DNA from: an uncultured Romboutsia sp.
GTDB lineage: Bacteria > Bacillota > Clostridia > Peptostreptococcales > Peptostreptococcaceae
Assembly: GCA_904418825.1 (NCBI GenBank)
Contig: CAJFPU010000012.1
Span: forward strand, 1-64,000
Direction of reading: 5' to 3'
DNA: 64,000 bases
Below are positions 38,913 to 50,704 of the stretch, in pieces; the stretch's first letter is position 1, and every line of letters starts with the position of its first letter. The notes beneath the pieces were generated by a model, which saw only the letters and a list, made by a program, of their open reading frames with translations, had not been told where the DNA came from and did not search any database. The position numbers and the translations under genes were made by a program.

Positions 38913-40673
38913 TTATAGAACTCTTGTAGAACCTCTATATACTACTCCTCTAGATGAATCTACAGTTACTATTTCTCCATCTTTTACAGATTCTAATATA
39001 TTTGTTGCAGATACTATAACTGGTTTATTTAAATTTATGCCTACTATAGCAGCATGAGATGTCATTCCACCTTCTTCAGTTATTATAGCTGCACATTTTT
39101 CTATATGAGGGTTCATTTCTATATCAGTCATAGTTGTAACTAATATATCGCCTTCATTAAATTCCTTGCAATCTTCATTGCTTTTTATAATACGAACTTT
39201 ACCTTCTACAGTTTTATTTCCTACACCTATCCCTTTTACTATTTCTTCATTTATAACGTGAACTTTTATTAGATTTGTAGTTCCGCTTATTCCAACTGGA
39301 ACTCCTGCAGTTATAACCACTAATTCACCGTTGTTTATGTATCCTGCATTTTTAGAAGTTTCTATAGCATTTTCTATAACTTCATCTGTATTATCTGCTA
39401 ATTCACATTTAACTGGATAAACTCCCCAAGTAAGAGCAAGTCTTCTCATTACTTTTTCATCATCTGTAGTAGCTATTATTGGACACTTAGGTCTAAATTT
39501 AGATACCATTCTAGCTGTATGTCCTGATGAAGTTGATGTTATTATAGCTGAAGCATTTAAATCAACTGCTGTTGTGCAAGTTGCATGACTTATAGCATCT
39601 GTAACAGTCGTGTTATTTTTAGCATTCTTTTCTAATAGGTTATCATAATTTAATGTTTCTTCAGTTCTTTTAGCTATAGTAGCCATAGTTTTTACAGCTT
39701 CTACTGGATATTTACCAGCAGCAGTTTCTCCAGATAACATTATTGCATCCGTTCCATCATATATAGCATTTGCAACATCTGTAACTTCAGCTCTTGTTGG
39801 TCTAGGATTTCTCATCATAGAGTCTAACATTTGAGTCGCTGTTATTACTGGTTTTCCTGCTTCATTACATTTTGCTATCATTAACTTTTGAACTACAGGT
39901 ATTTCTTCTGTTGGTATTTCAACCCCAAGGTCACCTCTAGCAACCATTATACCATCAGATACAGCTATTATATCGTCTAAATTATCTACACCCTCTTGAT
40001 TTTCTATCTTAGATATTATTTGAATATCTGTTGCATTATTTCTTTCTAAAACTTCTCTTATAGCTAATACATCAGAAACTTTTCTTACAAATGATGCAGC
40101 TATAAAGTCTATTCCTTGAGATATACCAAATTCTATATCACTTATATCTTTTTCAGTTAATGCTGGTAAATTTATTTTTACTCCTGGTACGTTTACACCT
40201 TTATGATTTTTTACTATACCTGAGTTTTCAACTATACAAAGTATATCATCCCCATTTACTTCTTCAACTCTAAGACCAACTAAACCATCGTCTATTAATA
40301 TAGTATCCCCAACAACTACATCATTTGCAAGTCCTTTATAGCTTACTGTACATATATCTTTATTTCCTACAACGTCTTTCATTGTTATAGTAAATTTTTG
40401 ACCTTCTTCTAATAATACTTCTGGTTGATCAAAGTTACCAGTTCTTATTTCTGGACCTTTTGTATCTAATAATATAGCTACAGGCTTATTTAACTTTTCT
40501 CTAACTTTTTTTACTAAATCCATTCTTCCTTTATGTTCTTCATGCGAACCATGAGAAAAGTTCATTCTAGTTACATTTAATCCATTTTCAATTAATGCAG
40601 TTAGTACCTCTTCTTTCTCTGATGCAGGTCCTAATGTACAAACTATTTTAGTTCTCTTAGTGTTTTTTAACAT
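38913..40673 (-). CDS. pyk: Pyruvate kinase with C-terminal PEP-utiliser-like domain
   Basis: 586 residues, about 110 longer than the E. coli enzymes. The barrel carries the conserved MNFSHGSHEEH, ISKIENQEGV with the catalytic Lys, ARGDLGVEIP and TATQMLDSM motifs. The extra C-terminal domain (about 480-586) contains the TSHAAIVG motif of the PEP-utilising mobile domain, but its role in Firmicutes enzymes is regulatory or unknown. It converts PEP and ADP to pyruvate and ATP. It follows pfkA by 16 bases in a glycolytic operon. Confidence 0.96.
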   Translation of the reverse strand: MLKNTKRTKIVCTLGPASEKEEVLTALIENGLNVTRMNFSHGSHEEHKGRMDLVKKVREKLNKPVAILLDTKGPEIRTGNFDQPEVLLEEGQKFTITMKDVVGNKDICTVSYKGLANDVVVGDTILIDDGLVGLRVEEVNGDDILCIVENSGIVKNHKGVNVPGVKINLPALTEKDISDIEFGISQGIDFIAASFVRKVSDVLAIREVLERNNATDIQIISKIENQEGVDNLDDIIAVSDGIMVARGDLGVEIPTEEIPVVQKLMIAKCNEAGKPVITATQMLDSMMRNPRPTRAEVTDVANAIYDGTDAIMLSGETAAGKYPVEAVKTMATIAKRTEETLNYDNLLEKNAKNNTTVTDAISHATCTTAVDLNASAIITSTSSGHTARMVSKFRPKCPIIATTDDEKVMRRLALTWGVYPVKCELADNTDEVIENAIETSKNAGYINNGELVVITAGVPVGISGTTNLIKVHVINEEIVKGIGVGNKTVEGKVRIIKSNEDCKEFNEGDILVTTMTDIEMNPHIEKCAAIITEEGGMTSHAAIVGINLNKPVIVSATNILESVKDGEIVTVDSSRGVVYRGSTRVL

Positions 40674-40689
40674 ATATATTCCTCCTAAA

Positions 40690-41676
<987 letters not shown>

Positions 41677-41687
41677 TTAACACCCCA

Positions 41688-41706
41688 GGGACTAAAATTG
41701 TCCCTA
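41688..41706 (-). promoter_or_regulatory. Leader hairpin before pfkA
   Basis: AGGGAC-AATTTTA-GTCCCT, 40-57 bases before the pfkA start, near the expected transcript 5' end (a TATAAT lies at about 41725). It may stabilise the mRNA or be a weak dnaE terminator; TTTTTTT follows it only on the plus strand. Confidence 0.4.
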
Positions 41707-41863
41707 TTATGTTTTTTTATCCCATTATAAATAAAAAAATTAGGTCTATTAAAATATCTATTTTATAACATTATAACATAATATTTACATTTTTTTCATA
41801 TTAATAATGCTATAATAATAATTTTTTTATTTTAATATCCTAATTTTTTTCTATTTACTATGA

Positions 41864-44800
41864 CTATCTTATTTTTATATTATCTTTAGGAAGTATATTA
41901 TTTAATTCATTAATTAATGTATCTGAAATATATACATTAAATCCATTATACTTATATAGCTTTTTAGTATCCTCAGCATATAAAAATATATTATCTTCTC
42001 CTGGATACTTTTTTAATATATTTGATATATTATCCATAATATTTATATTATTATATGAATCTACTTTTAAGTATAATCCTTTTTTAGATTTTTCTATATT
42101 ATTTTTACTATTATTATTTCCCGAATTATATATATCTCTACTTAACTGATAAACATTATCTATATCAACAATATCTCTTGCTACAATCTTCGGTTCTTCA
42201 CCTTCTTTTATATTTAATACACCTCTTATAAATATTATGCTATCCTCATTTAGAATTTGATTATATTTTTTTAGAGTTTGAGGAAATACTATTACTTCTA
42301 TATTTCCATATAAGTCTTCTAAGTCTAAAAATGCCATTATATCATTTCGTTTTGTGGTTTTTATTGTTTTATTTGCTATCATACCACCCATTATTACTTC
42401 TCTTTCATCTAGGCTTAGGTATGATTCTTCATCTTCTTTTAAAGCATTTAGTTTTCCATTATCTATTGATGTATTTTTAATTAAAATTTCCTTAAATTCT
42501 GATAATGGATGTCCACTTACATACATTCCTAAAACTTCTTTTTCTAAACTAAGCTTTTCTCTTTCTTGGTATTCAGGTAGTTTAGGAATTGTGCTAACTT
42601 CTTGTAAGTTACTTTCTTCACTACCTCCAAAAGCATCAAATAATGATATTTGACCTTGTACATTTTTCTTTCTATCCATAGATATACTATCTAGTACATT
42701 TTCATATCCTGCCATTAAACTAGCTCTATTTTCGCTTATTTCATCAAAAGCACCACATTTAATTAAGCTTTCTATAACTCTCTTATTAGTATCTTTTGAA
42801 TCCAATCTTTTGGCTAAATCTGAAAAATCTAAAAACTTACCATTAAGATTTCTTTCATTTATTATATTTTCTATAATATTAACACCAACATTTTTAACTG
42901 CTGCTAGTCCAAATCTTATATTATTTCCTTCAACTGAGAATTTTGAAAAACTCTTATTTATATCTGGTTTTAATACTTCTATCCCTAACGCATTACATTC
43001 TCTTATATATTCTACAACTTTATCCGTATTCCCCATTACGCTAGTTATTAAAGCCGCCATAAATTCAACTGGATAATATGCTTTTAAATATGCAGTTTGG
43101 TATGATAAAACACCATATGCTGCAGCATGAGATTTATTAAATGCATACTTAGCAAAATCTATCATATCATCAAATATCTTATTAGCTATATCTTCTGGTA
43201 CACCATTTCTTATGCATCCAGCTATCTCTATATTTCCATTTTCATCATCTTTTCCATAAACGAAGTATCTTCTTTCTTCTTCCATTACATCCATTTTTTT
43301 CTTACCCATAGCTCTTCTAACTAAGTCACTACGTCCATAAGTATATCCACCTAATTCTCTAACAACCTGCATAACCTGTTCTTGATAAACTAAACATCCA
43401 TAAGTAACTTCCATTATAGGTTTTAATTTTTCATGTAAATAGGTTACATTTTGTGGATTGGTTTTATTCTCAATATAAGTAGGTATAGAATCCATCGGAC
43501 CTGGTCTATATAAAGATATCCCTGCTACTATATCTTCAAAATTATCTGGCTTTAACTGTTTCATGAATACTCTCATACCAGCACTTTCTAATTGGAATAC
43601 ACCTAGTGTATTTCCTGAAGATAAAAGTTCAAATACTTTTGGATCATCATAATCCATCTTTGAGAAATCTATTTTTTTATTGTGTTTTTCTTCTATTAAG
43701 CTAAGTGCATCTCTTATTACCGTTAAAGTTCTAAGTCCTAAGAAATCCATCTTTAGCAAACCAAGCTCTTCTAATGTAGTCATAGTAAACTGAGTTGTTA
43801 TAGCATCTTGATGTTTATAAAGTGGAACATATTCATCTACTGGATTCTTAGATATAACTACACCTGCCGCATGAGTTGATGCATGCCTTAGCATACCTTC
43901 TATTCTCTTTGATATATCTATAACTTCTCTAGTTTCTCTATCTTGTTGATATAAATCCCTTAAGGTTGGATTAGTCTCTAATGCTTTATCAATGGTCATT
44001 CCAAGTGCAAAAGGTATTTCTTTTGCTATTTTATCAACTTTATTGTATGGTATATCCAAAACTCTTCCTACGTCTCTTATAGCAGCTTTTGCTCCCATAG
44101 TTCCAAATGTTATTATCTGAGCAACGTGGTCTTCTCCATACTTTCTTTTAACATAATCTATAACTTCTTCTCTTCTTTCATAGCAAAAGTCGATATCTAT
44201 ATCAGGCATAGATACACGTTCTGGGTTAAGGAAACGCTCAAATAGAAGAGAATACTTTATTGGATCTATGTCCGTTATCTTTAATGTATATGCAACTATA
44301 GAACCTGCTGCACTACCTCTTCCTGGACCAACCATTATATTATTTTCTTTTGAGAAATTTATAAAATCCCAAGTTATTAAGAAATATTCTACATATCCCA
44401 TCTTTTCAATTACATCTAACTCATAGTTAAGTCTATCTATAATCTCTTGGCTTGGATTATCATATCGCTCTTTGAGACCTTTAAAACATAACTCTCTTAG
44501 ATAGGTATCTGGAGTATATCCTTCTGGTACATCATATTTAGGAAGATGTATTGTATTAAAATCAAATTCTACATTACACATTTGAGCTATTTTAACAGTA
44601 TTATCTATAGCCTCTGGTGCATATGGGAATAATTGTTCCATTTCTTCTCTAGATTTTAAATAGAATTCATCACTCTCAAATCTCATTCTGTTAGGGTCAT
44701 TTACCGTTTTTCCCATTTGTATACACATTAATACATCATGTATTTTAGAATCTTCTTTATTTACATAATGGATGTCATTAGTAGCAACTAAAGGTATATT

Positions 44801-45394
44801 AATTTCCTTAGATAATTTTACTAATGCCGCATTAACTTCCTTTTGTTCTGGTAATCCATGATCCTGTATTTCTAAATAAAAATTTTCTTCTCCAAATATA
44901 TCTCTATACTGTAGAGCTATTTTTTTAGCCTTTTCATAATTTCTATCCATTAAAGCTTGAGAAATATCTCCAGCTAAACAAGCTGATAATGCTATTATTC
45001 CATCACTATATTTCTTTAGCTCGTCCATATCTACTCTTGGTTTATAATAAAATCCATCTACGTATGAAGTAGATACCATTTTAATTAAGTTTTTATATCC
45101 ATCCATATTTTTAGCCAAAAGAATCAAATGACCTTGTCTTTTATCATAATTAGGATCTTTATCTCTTAAGCTACGTGGAGCTGTATATACTTCGCAACCT
45201 ATAATTGGTTTTATTCCTTGCTTTTTTGCTTCCTTATAAAAATCTATTACACCAAACATACATCCATGATCTGTTATGGCAACAGAACTCATATTTAATT
45301 CTTTTGCTCTACTTATAAGATTTTTTACTCTAGAAAAACCATCTAATAAGCTATATTCAGTATGAACATGAAGATGTACAAAATCTTTACTCAT
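41864..45394 (-). CDS. dnaE: DNA polymerase III alpha subunit DnaE
   Basis: 1176 residues from the ATG at 45394 (AGAGGTGATGG before it); an in-frame ATG 45 bases upstream lacks a ribosome site and adds residues unlike the family. PHP domain HLHVHTEYSLLDG at the N-terminus, catalytic GPGRGSAAGS and PDIDIDF (about 395), AFNKSHAAAYG, and a C-terminal OB fold (about 1000-1080). It is the DnaE-type replicase that extends primers in Firmicutes beside PolC. Confidence 0.96.
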   Translation of the reverse strand: MSKDFVHLHVHTEYSLLDGFSRVKNLISRAKELNMSSVAITDHGCMFGVIDFYKEAKKQGIKPIIGCEVYTAPRSLRDKDPNYDKRQGHLILLAKNMDGYKNLIKMVSTSYVDGFYYKPRVDMDELKKYSDGIIALSACLAGDISQALMDRNYEKAKKIALQYRDIFGEENFYLEIQDHGLPEQKEVNAALVKLSKEINIPLVATNDIHYVNKEDSKIHDVLMCIQMGKTVNDPNRMRFESDEFYLKSREEMEQLFPYAPEAIDNTVKIAQMCNVEFDFNTIHLPKYDVPEGYTPDTYLRELCFKGLKERYDNPSQEIIDRLNYELDVIEKMGYVEYFLITWDFINFSKENNIMVGPGRGSAAGSIVAYTLKITDIDPIKYSLLFERFLNPERVSMPDIDIDFCYERREEVIDYVKRKYGEDHVAQIITFGTMGAKAAIRDVGRVLDIPYNKVDKIAKEIPFALGMTIDKALETNPTLRDLYQQDRETREVIDISKRIEGMLRHASTHAAGVVISKNPVDEYVPLYKHQDAITTQFTMTTLEELGLLKMDFLGLRTLTVIRDALSLIEEKHNKKIDFSKMDYDDPKVFELLSSGNTLGVFQLESAGMRVFMKQLKPDNFEDIVAGISLYRPGPMDSIPTYIENKTNPQNVTYLHEKLKPIMEVTYGCLVYQEQVMQVVRELGGYTYGRSDLVRRAMGKKKMDVMEEERRYFVYGKDDENGNIEIAGCIRNGVPEDIANKIFDDMIDFAKYAFNKSHAAAYGVLSYQTAYLKAYYPVEFMAALITSVMGNTDKVVEYIRECNALGIEVLKPDINKSFSKFSVEGNNIRFGLAAVKNVGVNIIENIINERNLNGKFLDFSDLAKRLDSKDTNKRVIESLIKCGAFDEISENRASLMAGYENVLDSISMDRKKNVQGQISLFDAFGGSEESNLQEVSTIPKLPEYQEREKLSLEKEVLGMYVSGHPLSEFKEILIKNTSIDNGKLNALKEDEESYLSLDEREVIMGGMIANKTIKTTKRNDIMAFLDLEDLYGNIEVIVFPQTLKKYNQILNEDSIIFIRGVLNIKEGEEPKIVARDIVDIDNVYQLSRDIYNSGNNNSKNNIEKSKKGLYLKVDSYNNINIMDNISNILKKYPGEDNIFLYAEDTKKLYKYNGFNVYISDTLINELNNILPKDNIKIR

Positions 45395-45461
45395 TCCATC
45401 ACCTCTTAGATTATCATTCAAATTTATAATAAAATTCACTTAAAGTGTAATACCCAAAATA

Positions 45462-45491
45462 AAAGGAGATATATCAATATATCCCCCTTTT
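45462..45491 (-). terminator. Terminator after whiA
   Basis: GGGGGATATAT / ATATCTCC stem with wobble, followed on the minus strand by TTTTATTTT. It separates the whiA operon from dnaE. Confidence 0.7.
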
Positions 45492-45494
45492 TAT

Positions 45495-46445
45495 TTATTC
45501 TTGATTACTTCTTAAATTATTTGCTATTTCTTCTATTTTCCTTAGTCTATGGTTAACTCCAGATTTTCCTATTGGAGGCTCTAACATTTCTCCTAATTCC
45601 TTTAAAGTCATGTCTTCACACTCTAACCTAATTCTAGCTATTTCTTGTAAATTTTCTGGTAAGCTACTTATACCTATCGTATCTTGTATAAGTTTAATAT
45701 TTTCTATCTGTCTTACAGATGCATTTACAGTTTTTGAAAGATTTGCAGTTTCACAATTAACTATACGATTTACATTATTTCTCATAGCCTTTACTATCTT
45801 TGTATTTTGTAGGCTTAAAAGTGCATTATGCGCTCCAATTATATTAAGTAAATCCGATATTTGTTCACTTTCTTTTAAGTATACTACAAAATTATTTTTT
45901 CTTGAAACTACTTTACAATTAAATCCTAATTTATTTATTAAATCTTTTAAAGATTTTGCAAAATCTTCATTATTAGTTACAAATTCCATATGATAATTTT
46001 TACCAGGGTCACTTATAGAACCTCCACCTATAAATGCACCTCTTATGAATGCTCTTATACATTCTTCATTTTTTAATAAACTTTCAGGAACTTTATTTAC
46101 AGTATAAAATCCATCTTCTTGTTCTAATATTCCAAGCTTCCTTAATAAATTTTCTGCGCCCATTTCACTTGTTACTATCAGAACATAACTATTATTTCTT
46201 TTTAACATCTGATTTTTATTTACAGATATTGTCGTATTTATACCAAAATTTTGTTTAAGTAATTTAAATACTTTTCTTGCTATAGAGTTTAATTCAGTAG
46301 TAATTTTTAAATTTAGTTTTCTATAACCTGTAATCTGTATACTTCCTGCTAATCTAACTATTGCAGCTAATTCAGTCATATTACAATAATCATCATTAGA
46401 TATAACCCTTGCTAATTCATTTTTAGTTTCAGCTGAAAAAGACAT
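45495..46445 (-). CDS. whiA: WhiA, LAGLIDADG-like/HTH regulatory protein
   Basis: 316 residues from the ATG at 46445 ([13 protein letters not shown]..). The preceding in-frame GTG at 46454 lies within the AGGTGA ribosome site. Two LAGLIDADG-like halves ([16 protein letters not shown] at about 130) and a C-terminal helix-turn-helix ending with the typical [16 protein letters not shown]. In Streptomyces WhiA controls sporulation; in Bacillus it affects division and growth. Part of the conserved rapZ-yvcK-whiA cluster. Confidence 0.94.
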   Translation of the reverse strand: MSFSAETKNELARVISNDDYCNMTELAAIVRLAGSIQITGYRKLNLKITTELNSIARKVFKLLKQNFGINTTISVNKNQMLKRNNSYVLIVTSEMGAENLLRKLGILEQEDGFYTVNKVPESLLKNEECIRAFIRGAFIGGGSISDPGKNYHMEFVTNNEDFAKSLKDLINKLGFNCKVVSRKNNFVVYLKESEQISDLLNIIGAHNALLSLQNTKIVKAMRNNVNRIVNCETANLSKTVNASVRQIENIKLIQDTIGISSLPENLQEIARIRLECEDMTLKELGEMLEPPIGKSGVNHRLRKIEEIANNLRSNQE

Positions 46446-46462
46446 ATATATCACCTATTTTG

Positions 46463-46888
46463 TTAGTTCTTTTTTAGCCTTTTTTTTATTTCTTGCAAGG
46501 CTACTTTTATTATTTCTTTTTCGTCATCATATCTAGCTAAATCAACAACTCGATCTAAATGTATAAACTTAGCATCAATGAATCCTTCTTCTTTTTGAGG
46601 AACTGTATTCATATTTTTTGCTTGCATCAAGTACCAAAAAACTGTTTTATGAACAGCTCTATTTTCATCCCAATTTTCTTTAAATGTATAATGAATTTCT
46701 CCTAAGTATTTCAATATATCTGCTTTTACTCCTGTTTCCTCTAGTACTTCTCTAAGTGCTGCTTCTTGTCTATTTTCTCCTTCTTCTACCTTTCCCTTTG
46801 GTAAAACCCAATCTCCATTGAATTTTCTAAGTAGAAGTATAGCATTACCAAATAGAACTACACCACCGGCACTAACCTCTTCTCTCAT
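46463..46888 (-). CDS. Nudix hydrolase
   Basis: 141 residues with a perfect Nudix box (GKVEEGENRQEAALREVLEETGV, about 32-54; consensus Gx5Ex7REUxEExGU). The start has AAGGAG nine bases upstream. Family members cleave nucleoside diphosphate-X compounds; its substrate is not predictable. Insertion between yvcK and whiA is a lineage feature of this operon. Confidence 0.88.
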   Translation of the reverse strand: MREEVSAGGVVLFGNAILLLRKFNGDWVLPKGKVEEGENRQEAALREVLEETGVKADILKYLGEIHYTFKENWDENRAVHKTVFWYLMQAKNMNTVPQKEEGFIDAKFIHLDRVVDLARYDDEKEIIKVALQEIKKRLKKN

Positions 46889-46920
46889 AGATGTTCACTC
46901 CTTAAAACTAACATAATAAT

Positions 46921-46951
46921 AAGGATTTCTACATAAATCTTTAAAATCCTT
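46921..46951 (-). terminator. Weak hairpin between yvcK and the nudix gene
   Basis: AAGGATTT / AAATCCTT with a 14-base loop. On the minus strand the tail is ATTATTATG, so any termination would be partial. Confidence 0.4.
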
Positions 46952-46953
46952 TT

Positions 46954-48063
46954 TTACTTATTCTTGTCATTATCATGACGTAGTGCCAAATTAATTACTA
47001 TATCAGAAATATGACCTGCATCGTGTCTAATATAATTATTTTTTATTTCAATTAGATTTTCTTCTATAGTTTTTGCCCCCATAGTTTTTAATATTTTCTT
47101 TTGTTTATCATCCAATAAAACTTGTTTTGCCCCATCTTTTTGATATCTTCTAAGCATTTCCTTAGGTAAAACTTCATTATTAGATATTATATAATCTATT
47201 ATATTTTTATTAGTATGTTTTACTATAGCATTAACATGATCTAAAACATTATAACTATCCGTTTCTCCCGGCTGAGTCATTATATTACATATATATACTT
47301 TAGGTGCTTTAGATTTTTCAATTGCATCAACAACTCCCTTTACTAATAAGTTCGGTATTATACTAGTGTATAAACTTCCAGGTCCCATAATAATTATATC
47401 TGCATTTTCTATAGAGTTAATTACTTCGTCTAAAGGTACTGCATCTTGCTCATCTAAATATACTCTTTTTATAGAAGTTTTATTATCTCTTACCTCTTTA
47501 GGTATTTTAGATTCACCTTTTACTATTTTCCCATTTTTAAGCTCTGCTATCAAGTTTATATCATTTAAAGTTACCGGTAAAACTTTGCCTGTTATAGCAA
47601 ATATTTCACTCATTTTATATAATGCAATTTCAAAGTTACCATATAATCCATTCATAGCAGCTAAAAATAAATTTCCAAAACTTTGACCTTTTAAAGCACC
47701 TTCAGTAAATCTATACTGCATAACTTCTTTCATAGTTGGTTCTATATTAGCTAAAGCCAATAAACAATTTCTTATATCTCCAGGAGGTAACATACCTAAA
47801 TCTTCTCTTAGTACCCCAGATCCTCCACCATCATCTGCAACTGTAACAATTGCAGTTATATTACGAGTTCTCTTTTTTAATCCTCTTAAGAAAACGGATT
47901 GACCTGTTCCTCCTCCAATGACTACTATATTAGGATCTGTACATTCTCTTTCATCTAGAGTAATTGACTTTAATCTCTCATCCTTCATTTTCTTATATGC
48001 ATACATAGATACTAATAAAGCAATCCATCCTGTCATCCCTATGATCATAAATATATTTGTCAT
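46954..48063 (-). CDS. yvcK: YvcK/GlmR (gluconeogenesis factor family)
   Basis: 369 residues from the ATG at 48063, which has GGAGG five bases upstream; a nominal ATG at 48075 overlaps this site. An N-terminal membrane helix (about 5-25) precedes the domain, which is unusual compared with soluble B. subtilis YvcK but frequent in Clostridia. Conserved VIGGGTGQSVFLRGLK, VADDGGGSGVLREDLGMLPPGDIRNCL and MGPGSLYTSI. Known relatives bind UDP-sugars and steer carbon to cell-wall precursors. Confidence 0.93.
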   Translation of the reverse strand: MTNIFMIIGMTGWIALLVSMYAYKKMKDERLKSITLDERECTDPNIVVIGGGTGQSVFLRGLKKRTRNITAIVTVADDGGGSGVLREDLGMLPPGDIRNCLLALANIEPTMKEVMQYRFTEGALKGQSFGNLFLAAMNGLYGNFEIALYKMSEIFAITGKVLPVTLNDINLIAELKNGKIVKGESKIPKEVRDNKTSIKRVYLDEQDAVPLDEVINSIENADIIIMGPGSLYTSIIPNLLVKGVVDAIEKSKAPKVYICNIMTQPGETDSYNVLDHVNAIVKHTNKNIIDYIISNNEVLPKEMLRRYQKDGAKQVLLDDKQKKILKTMGAKTIEENLIEIKNNYIRHDAGHISDIVINLALRHDNDKNK

Positions 48064-48076
48064 TTCTTCCTCCATA

Positions 48077-48934
48077 TTATCTTAACATAGAGTCTCTGTG
48101 TTTTTTTACTACTCTATAACCTCTATTAACTAAATCATCATATATAAGATTTGATATAGTAACAGATCTATGTCTTCCTCCCGTACATCCAATTCCTATT
48201 ACTAGATGTTGTTTTCCTTCTTCAACATATTGAGGAACTAAAAATTGTATCATATCAGAAAGCTTTTCATAAAATTCTTCACTGATTTTAGAATTCATAA
48301 CATAATCTCTAACTTCTTTATCATCACCAGTTTTAGGTCTTAAATCTTCAATATAATATGGATTAGGTAAGAATCTAACATCAAACATAAGGTCACAATC
48401 AGATGGTATTCCATGCTTAAATCCAAAAGATACTACTGATATTGTTAATTTAGTATTATTTTCACCTGTAGAATATAACTTTCCAACTTCCTCTTTTAAA
48501 TCTTTAGGCTTCATATTCGTTGTATCTATTACACAGCTTGCCATTTTTCTTAGAGGTTCTAGTATCTGTCTTTCCATTTTTATACCTTCTGGTATTTGTA
48601 TATTCTTAGATAATGGATGATTCCTTCTAGTCATCTTATATCTTTTTAATAAAACATCATCTGAACAATCTAAGTAAAGTATTTCATATTGATAATTTTC
48701 TTTTTCTAAATATGACAAACTTTCATAAATGGTTTCAAAAAACTTACTTCCTCTTATATCTATACCTAAAGCAACTTTATCTATACTAGAATTAGGCTGA
48801 TAACATAACTCTGCAAACTTAGTTATCAGAGCAGGTGGTAAATTATCCACACAGTAAAAACCCATATCCTCTAAAGACTTCATTGCTTCACTTTTTCCTG
48901 AACCTGATAGCCCTGTTACAATTACGAATTTCAT
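48077..48934 (-). CDS. rapZ: RapZ/YvcJ nucleotide-binding adapter
   Basis: 285 residues, normal. P-loop GLSGSGKSEA at residues 8-17 and the conserved C-terminal IGIGCTGGRHRSV (about 247-259). In E. coli RapZ targets the GlmZ small RNA to RNase E; in Firmicutes YvcJ is a GTP/ATP-binding protein with less-defined role. One base separates it from yvcK. Confidence 0.94.
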   Translation of the reverse strand: MKFVIVTGLSGSGKSEAMKSLEDMGFYCVDNLPPALITKFAELCYQPNSSIDKVALGIDIRGSKFFETIYESLSYLEKENYQYEILYLDCSDDVLLKRYKMTRRNHPLSKNIQIPEGIKMERQILEPLRKMASCVIDTTNMKPKDLKEEVGKLYSTGENNTKLTISVVSFGFKHGIPSDCDLMFDVRFLPNPYYIEDLRPKTGDDKEVRDYVMNSKISEEFYEKLSDMIQFLVPQYVEEGKQHLVIGIGCTGGRHRSVTISNLIYDDLVNRGYRVVKKHRDSMLR

Positions 48935-48950
48935 AATTTTCCCCTTTTAC

Positions 48951-49664
48951 TTATATTTTAATATTCTCTATTAATGATAAATCTAATTCTGATTCTTTAA
49001 TAATTTTCATAGCTAAATCAAAATTACCTACATTTTGAGGTACATGAGCATCAGAACCTATTATAAATTTATTTCCTATACTTTTTATTTTAGCTATTTG
49101 ATCACTATTTAAAAATCCATGACTGCTATTTATCTCTAACCTTGTATCTGTATTTTTTGCTACCTTTGCTATTTCTTCTATATATACATCACCCTTATCT
49201 CCTGGATGAGTTATTATAAATATATCATTATTTTTCATTGCATTTATTATAGCATTAGTATTATAATCTTTAGATTTTTCATTTTTTATAATATAATTAT
49301 TACAATGATTTAGCATGCTTCTTAATGATGTAGGCGTTGATGCAAAATGATATCCTGCCATAATATAATCACAATTTTCAATGATTTTATCATTTATATC
49401 TATATTTCCATAGATATCTAAAATATTACATTCCATACCAAGAAGAATTTCTATATTTGAATATTTTTCATTTAATTTATCTATTTCTTCTCTCATCTTG
49501 TAAATATCATTTAATTTTATACCATATGCTAAATGTTTATATCCATGGTCAGATATTCCTATTCTTTTAATACCCTTAGAAATTGCTTCTAATACATTTT
49601 CTTCTATAGTTCCTTTTCCATGACTATATTTAGTATGAGTATGATAATCTGCTAGTATTTGCAT
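48951..49664 (-). CDS. PHP-domain phosphoesterase
   Basis: 237 residues. PHP metal motifs DYHTHTKYSHG (residues 6-16), SDHG (about 38), HPGD (about 155) and GSDAHVP (about 207). Related YcdX/histidinol-phosphatase-like phosphoesterases; substrate unknown. Lies between murB and rapZ, a position it shares in C. difficile-type genomes. Confidence 0.85.
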   Translation of the reverse strand: MQILADYHTHTKYSHGKGTIEENVLEAISKGIKRIGISDHGYKHLAYGIKLNDIYKMREEIDKLNEKYSNIEILLGMECNILDIYGNIDINDKIIENCDYIMAGYHFASTPTSLRSMLNHCNNYIIKNEKSKDYNTNAIINAMKNNDIFIITHPGDKGDVYIEEIAKVAKNTDTRLEINSSHGFLNSDQIAKIKSIGNKFIIGSDAHVPQNVGNFDLAMKIIKESELDLSLIENIKI

Positions 49665-49667
49665 TTA

Positions 49668-50582
49668 TTAATCCTCTCCAAGTATTTTGACTTCTTCCTC
49701 TAAAGTTATCCCAAACTTTGACTTTACTGTACTTTTTACTATATACATTAAATCTAAAATATCTTTAGCTGTAGCATTACCTAAGTTTACAACAAATCCA
49801 CAATGTTTTTCTGAAACTTGAGCATCTCTTAATGTAAGCCCTTTTAAACCACAATCGTCTATTAACTTAGCTGCAAAATAACCTTCTGGTCTTTTAAATG
49901 TACTTCCTGCACTTGGTAAACTTAAAGGTTGTTTTGTAACTCTTCTTTGAGTATAATCCATCATTGTTGCTTTTATATCATCATAATTTCCTTTTTCTAG
50001 TTCGACTTGTGCTGATAATACTATATAGTTTTCTCTTGAAAGTATACTTCTTCTATAAGAAAATTCCATTTGTTCATTAGTAAAATCAAGTATATTTCCA
50101 TCTTCATCCATAAGCCTAACAGACTTAACTATATCCTTCATTTCTCCTCCATAAGCACCTGCATTCATAGCTAATGCTCCTCCTAGAGTTCCTGGTATAC
50201 CAGCTGCAAATTCAAATCCTTTTAATTCCGCTCTTAACACAGCCTTTCCTACAAATGAAAGTAATGCACCTGATTGTATATTTACTATATTTCCATCTAT
50301 ATTAAAATCATTGAAGTTATTTGATATTTCTATTACTACGCCTCTAATTCCACCATCTTTAACTAAAAGATTTGATCCATTCCCAATTACAATATAAGGT
50401 ACATTTTCTTCTTTTAATAATCTTATAACTTTTGATAACTGCTCTTCAGTTCTAGGCTTTACTAATATATCAGCAGGTCCACCTACTCTAAAAGAAATAT
50501 GCTTTTTCATAGGTTCATCTAATTTTATATCTTCTTTATCTATTATATTTAACAAACATTCATATATATATTTCTTATCCAT
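49668..50582 (-). CDS. murB: UDP-N-acetylenolpyruvoylglucosamine reductase MurB
   Basis: 304 residues, the type II MurB length. FAD-binding GNGSNLLVKDGGIRG (about 66-80), GIPGTLGGALAMNAGAYGGE (about 123-142) and catalytic Ser/Glu in PSAGSTFKRPEG (about 224). It makes UDP-MurNAc for peptidoglycan. GGAGG before the ATG; first gene of the murB-PHP-rapZ-yvcK-nudix-whiA run. Confidence 0.96.
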   Translation of the reverse strand: MDKKYIYECLLNIIDKEDIKLDEPMKKHISFRVGGPADILVKPRTEEQLSKVIRLLKEENVPYIVIGNGSNLLVKDGGIRGVVIEISNNFNDFNIDGNIVNIQSGALLSFVGKAVLRAELKGFEFAAGIPGTLGGALAMNAGAYGGEMKDIVKSVRLMDEDGNILDFTNEQMEFSYRRSILSRENYIVLSAQVELEKGNYDDIKATMMDYTQRRVTKQPLSLPSAGSTFKRPEGYFAAKLIDDCGLKGLTLRDAQVSEKHCGFVVNLGNATAKDILDLMYIVKSTVKSKFGITLEEEVKILGED

Positions 50583-50704
50583 TAAATTTCCTCCCTAATT
50601 AAAGTATTTATTAATATTTACATTAATACTATATTATTTTTATATAATTAATATAATATAGTATTAAAAAAAAAATAACAATATATAAAGACCTTAAAAA
50701 TATT